From a virus, in IMG/VR virus record IMGVR_UViG_3300044712_002711, positions 1-32,865 of that record: a DNA stretch of 32,865 nucleotides; one strand, written 5' to 3'. Position 1 is the first letter of the stretch, and every line of letters starts with the position of its first letter. Below the pieces are notes generated by a model. It was given only the letters and a program-made list of their open reading frames with translations, did no database searches and had not been told where the DNA came from. This document shows, piece after piece, positions 31,050 to 32,865 of the stretch. The position numbers and the translations under genes are program-made.

Positions 31050-31148
31050 TTAAAACTTTCTATACTCGATCCAATTCATGAATCGGCAATATAACGGATA
31101 AAATGGACGATCAAATATTTTTATAAATAGCTTAACTAGGGTTTTCAT
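31050..31148 (-). CDS. Tiny basic amphipathic protein, 32 aa
   Basis: ATG at 31146-31148, stop at 31050-31052. Begins MKTLVKLFIKIFDRPFYPLY. GGAG lies 9 nt before the ATG. It overlaps the 98-aa gene by 17 nt. It resembles in size and style another tiny product at 31543-31647 (MKMIIKIFYRTIDAVTYLIK), so a membrane-surface peptide family is possible. It may instead serve only translational coupling. Confidence 0.45.
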   Translation of the reverse strand: MKTLVKLFIKIFDRPFYPLYCRFMNWIEYRKF

Positions 31149-31428
31149 TTTCTTTGTCTCCTTTTTGATTGCTACTAATAAAGCCTTTGACCATTTTCAA
31201 CTCAAAAAATGTGAAAGTAATTTGCGGGTCTTTTAAAGATGTTTGAATTTCTAGCAATATTTTATTTTTTATTTTCTCTATTCCGCCTTCTTCGATTTCA
31301 ACCATTCTGGCTTTTTTTAAAGCCTTATGCTTTGTTCTGTTATCTGCAAGGATTCTTCTGCCATACTGGCCGTTTGATAATTTAAAATCATAAAAAACTA
31401 TCCAGACATGAAATTGATCTATTTTCAT
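31132..31428 (-). CDS. Hypothetical protein, 98 aa
   Basis: Not recognised. Starts with FHVWIVFYDFKLSNGQYG (beta), continues with a basic helix (NRTKHKALKKARMVEIEEGG) and ends in a polar tail. The ATG overlaps the stop of the 47-aa gene (TAATG), implying coupling. It belongs to the tightly packed small-gene run between replication and glycosyltransferase genes. Confidence 0.55.
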   Translation of the reverse strand: MKIDQFHVWIVFYDFKLSNGQYGRRILADNRTKHKALKKARMVEIEEGGIEKIKNKILLEIQTSLKDPQITFTFFELKMVKGFISSNQKGDKENENPS

Positions 31429-31571
31429 TAATTAATGCCTTTCTTATTTTTCCGTGCTAAGCGCCTATCCATTTCACTTTTAATTTCTGGCCTTAGCTCG
31501 TGATTTTTTTCAAGCCTTTCGTAAAATCTAGTTAAGTCCTCATTAGATAATGTTTTTACTAACTTTTTCAT
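31428..31571 (-). CDS. Small helical protein, 47 aa
   Basis: ATG at 31569-31571, stop at 31428-31430. Sequence such as LVKTLSNEDLTRFYERLEK, with basic C-terminal MDRRLARKNKK. AAAAGGA is well spaced before the ATG. It overlaps the 34-aa gene upstream by 29 nt. It could be a nucleic-acid-binding or regulatory peptide; unknown. Confidence 0.5.
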   Translation of the reverse strand: MKKLVKTLSNEDLTRFYERLEKNHELRPEIKSEMDRRLARKNKKGIN

Positions 31572-31647
31572 AAATCCTTTTAATAGGTTTAATTAAATAA
31601 GTGACCGCATCGATGGTTCTGTAAAATATTTTTATTATCATTTTCAT
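31543..31647 (-). CDS. Tiny amphipathic protein, 34 aa
   Basis: ATG at 31645-31647, overlapping the stop of the HTH gene (ATGA). Stop at 31543-31545. Sequence MKMIIKIFYRTIDAVTYLIK, then KPIKRIYEKVSKNII, alternating hydrophobic and basic residues. The same style as the 32-aa product at 31050-31148. No known family. Confidence 0.4.
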   Translation of the reverse strand: MKMIIKIFYRTIDAVTYLIKPIKRIYEKVSKNII

Positions 31648-32015
31648 AACAGCGCTGCTTGCACGCTACTTTCCAAATTAGTATTAATTTGTGGTTTGTT
31701 ACCATTGCCTCTTAACCAAGCGCCCATTTTTAGCCATTCGTCTGGCTTTTGAACTTCTTCTGGTATGTATTCTTTTTCAATTGTCTTATCGGATTCGTAA
31801 CCGTGGAGTACAAACCAGCCAGGATTATTTTCAATCTCATAACCGTCATCTCTTAATTCGCTGATTCTTGCTGAGTATTGCAATATTCCCAAACCATCAG
31901 GCCTTGAATTAGTAATTTCATAAACTTTCACTCCTTGCTGGCCTCTAAATTGCAATAATTTGAGTAGTCTTGCTTTCTGGTTTGGTAGGTAAGCGATATC
32001 AGTTGGTACTGACAT
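31644..32015 (-). CDS. Helix-turn-helix domain protein, 123 aa
   Basis: Residues about 10-60 (NQKARLLKLLQFRGQQGVKV, EITNSRPDGLGILQYSARIS, ELRDDGYEIENNPGWF) match the winged HTH (HTH_39-type) of small phage proteins that often follow replication genes. The C-terminal half is polar (KPDEWLKMGAWLRGNGNK). Probably binds DNA; regulator or replication accessory. GGAG precedes the ATG, which is 1 nt below the stop of the replication protein gene. Confidence 0.65.
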   Translation of the reverse strand: MSVPTDIAYLPNQKARLLKLLQFRGQQGVKVYEITNSRPDGLGILQYSARISELRDDGYEIENNPGWFVLHGYESDKTIEKEYIPEEVQKPDEWLKMGAWLRGNGNKPQINTNLESSVQAALL

Positions 32016-32016
32016 G

Positions 32017-32865
32017 TTAGTTACTCCTCTCTTTTAAACCGTTCTCGTAAATATGGAAAAAAAAATTTAATTTTTCTTCATCAGTTAAATTGCCCTGATA
32101 ATCAACCAAGTAAGAATAAGCTCGTTCAAGGTTTCCAGTGTTTCTACCCTCATATGCTTGTTTGAATACTTTTAGCCATCTACCCTTAACGTCAGGAGTT
32201 AAATTGATGTGAAGCGCATCAGCGTATCTAAAGCCCTTATCTTGCCATGATTTAGTTATGCCTGTGCCAGTAGTGGCCACATCTTGAATATTTTGATCGT
32301 GCTGATCCATGAATTGTTTAGCTTTACTCTCTAAAACTGACTGAATGGGAATGACAGCATCAATTTTTTTAGCTGGGCGAGCGTTAGCGCTGCCAGTATT
32401 TAATTCTTGTGATGTGATGTGTTGTGTTGTGTTGTGTTGTGTCGCGGAAATATCCGTACTGTCCGTATTATCCGAAGTGTCCGGACACTTCGGAGTTTCT
32501 AACTTTTCCTTATTTTTAGAATTAGTTGATCTTCGGAATTGCCGTTTAGCATATTCATTCATTCTCTCTAGGACCACAGGCACAAATAGCCGATCATCTC
32601 GTTTTTCCAAAATAAGGTTATCATCGCAAAATGAAACAAAAGCCCGAAATTCTTCAACCGTACAGCCTATCTCTTCAGCCAGTTTTTCCATTGTCCAATC
32701 TTTGCCGACTAAACCCCATTCGCTAATCTCATCGCCTTCCATATTCTCGGCTGCTATTTGTTGAAGCTGTTCGTACATGCCATAACCGGCTAAACCAAAC
32801 TTGCGTTTAATTAACTTGCTGTCTAGCCGGTTTCTATCATTTGTATGTTTTTCAAACCATTTCAT
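32017..32865 (-). CDS. Phage replication initiation protein (DUF4373 / DnaD-like)
   Basis: 282 aa. The N-terminus (about 1-110) matches the Lin1244/Lin1753 (DUF4373) domain: MKWFEKHTNDRNRLDSKLIK, FGLAGYGMYEQLQQIAAEN, EEFRAFVSFCDDNLI. A polar, low-complexity linker (about 118-165, DTSDNTDSTDIS, TQHNTTQH) joins it to a helical C-terminal part that may contact the helicase loader. It should act as replisome organiser. The linker's DNA carries iteron-like repeats and a palindrome. The ATG is the last codon of the window, so an upstream start cannot be excluded. Confidence 0.75.
   Translation of the reverse strand: MKWFEKHTNDRNRLDSKLIKRKFGLAGYGMYEQLQQIAAENMEGDEISEWGLVGKDWTMEKLAEEIGCTVEEFRAFVSFCDDNLILEKRDDRLFVPVVLERMNEYAKRQFRRSTNSKNKEKLETPKCPDTSDNTDSTDISATQHNTTQHITSQELNTGSANARPAKKIDAVIPIQSVLESKAKQFMDQHDQNIQDVATTGTGITKSWQDKGFRYADALHINLTPDVKGRWLKVFKQAYEGRNTGNLERAYSYLVDYQGNLTDEEKLNFFFHIYENGLKERSN
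32411..32440 (+). repeat. Pentanucleotide tandem repeat
   Basis: GATGT twice then GTTGT four times, 30 bp in uninterrupted 5-bp steps, inside the replication gene linker (encodes TQHNTTQHIT). Gain or loss of one unit would shift the frame of the replication gene. Confidence 0.85.
32451..32494 (+). repeat. Iteron-like 9-bp repeats and 24-bp palindrome (origin candidate)
   Basis: Four 9-bp direct repeats in register: TATCCGTAC, TGTCCGTAT, TATCCGAAG, TGTCCGGAC (32451-32486). They run into a perfect 24-bp palindrome at 32471-32494 centred on TCCGGA. An AT-rich stretch follows (32496-32535). Lambda-type and many Gram-positive phages place the origin inside the initiator gene, as here. Confidence 0.6.

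Noticed and set aside
32345-32764. A 139-codon plus-strand frame opposite the replication gene.
   Set aside because: It is generated by the repeats and codon bias of the minus-strand gene (for example a CVVLCCVA run from the pentamers) and lacks domain features.
1-32865. Recoded stop codons (TGA as Gly or Trp, as in some candidate phyla and their phages).
   Set aside because: Core genes (terminases, portal, capsid, tape measure) are intact with standard stops, and several genes end at TGA in ATGA junctions.

Overview
The window is the late (structural, packaging and lysis) half of a temperate siphovirus or prophage from an AT-rich bacterium. The evidence is a tyrosine integrase at one end and a complete HK97-type head and tail gene order. 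The host cannot be named from this sequence. The standard genetic code fits every gene. Several late genes lack a Shine-Dalgarno and may be leaderless. I have a vague, unverified impression that the 14-residue repeat protein resembles proteins of candidate-phylum bacteria such as Patescibacteria.

Layout. The integrase (1-1038) is on the plus strand. Almost everything else reads on the minus strand, so transcription runs from 32.9 kb down to 1.2 kb. In that order: a DnaD/DUF4373-like replication protein with an iteron-like origin candidate inside its gene; an HTH protein and a run of tiny coupled genes (31.0-32.0 kb); two glycosyltransferase genes (28.3-30.6 kb); a sigma-region-4-like regulator (28.0-28.3 kb); small and large terminase; portal fused to a MuF domain; prohead protease; major capsid protein; small head-associated proteins; a large beta-rich spike-like protein and a 30 x 14-residue repeat protein; connector, head-closure and tail-completion proteins; tail tube; tail assembly chaperone with a programmed -1 frameshift; tape measure; Dit; tail hub; fibre and triple collar proteins; and a lysis-like region (two membrane proteins and a C39-like peptidase) ending in a third glycosyltransferase.

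Three features stand out. (1) Seven copies of a bipartite motif, TATATAA(G/A) then a 16-nt (once 18-nt) spacer then an element resembling TATACAAT, fill the short gaps between late genes. Four of them end 5-6 nt before an ATG, which predicts leaderless late mRNAs. A sigma-like protein just upstream of the terminase genes is a candidate partner. (2) A 1.2 kb island (11.27-12.47 kb) interrupts the tail genes. It carries a DUF3800 gene, a hairpin-rich leader, and on the plus strand about 190 nt of non-coding DNA packed with stems. Those stems include a possible pseudoknot and a GCAA tetraloop, and the element ends in an intrinsic terminator, so it is a candidate structured RNA. (3) The frameshift signal of the tail chaperone is complete: CCCAAAA, a 6-nt spacer, and a perfect hairpin with the zero-frame stop codon in its loop.

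The early regulation genes (repressor, excisionase and others) are not in the window. No tRNA, rRNA, CRISPR array or insertion sequence was seen.
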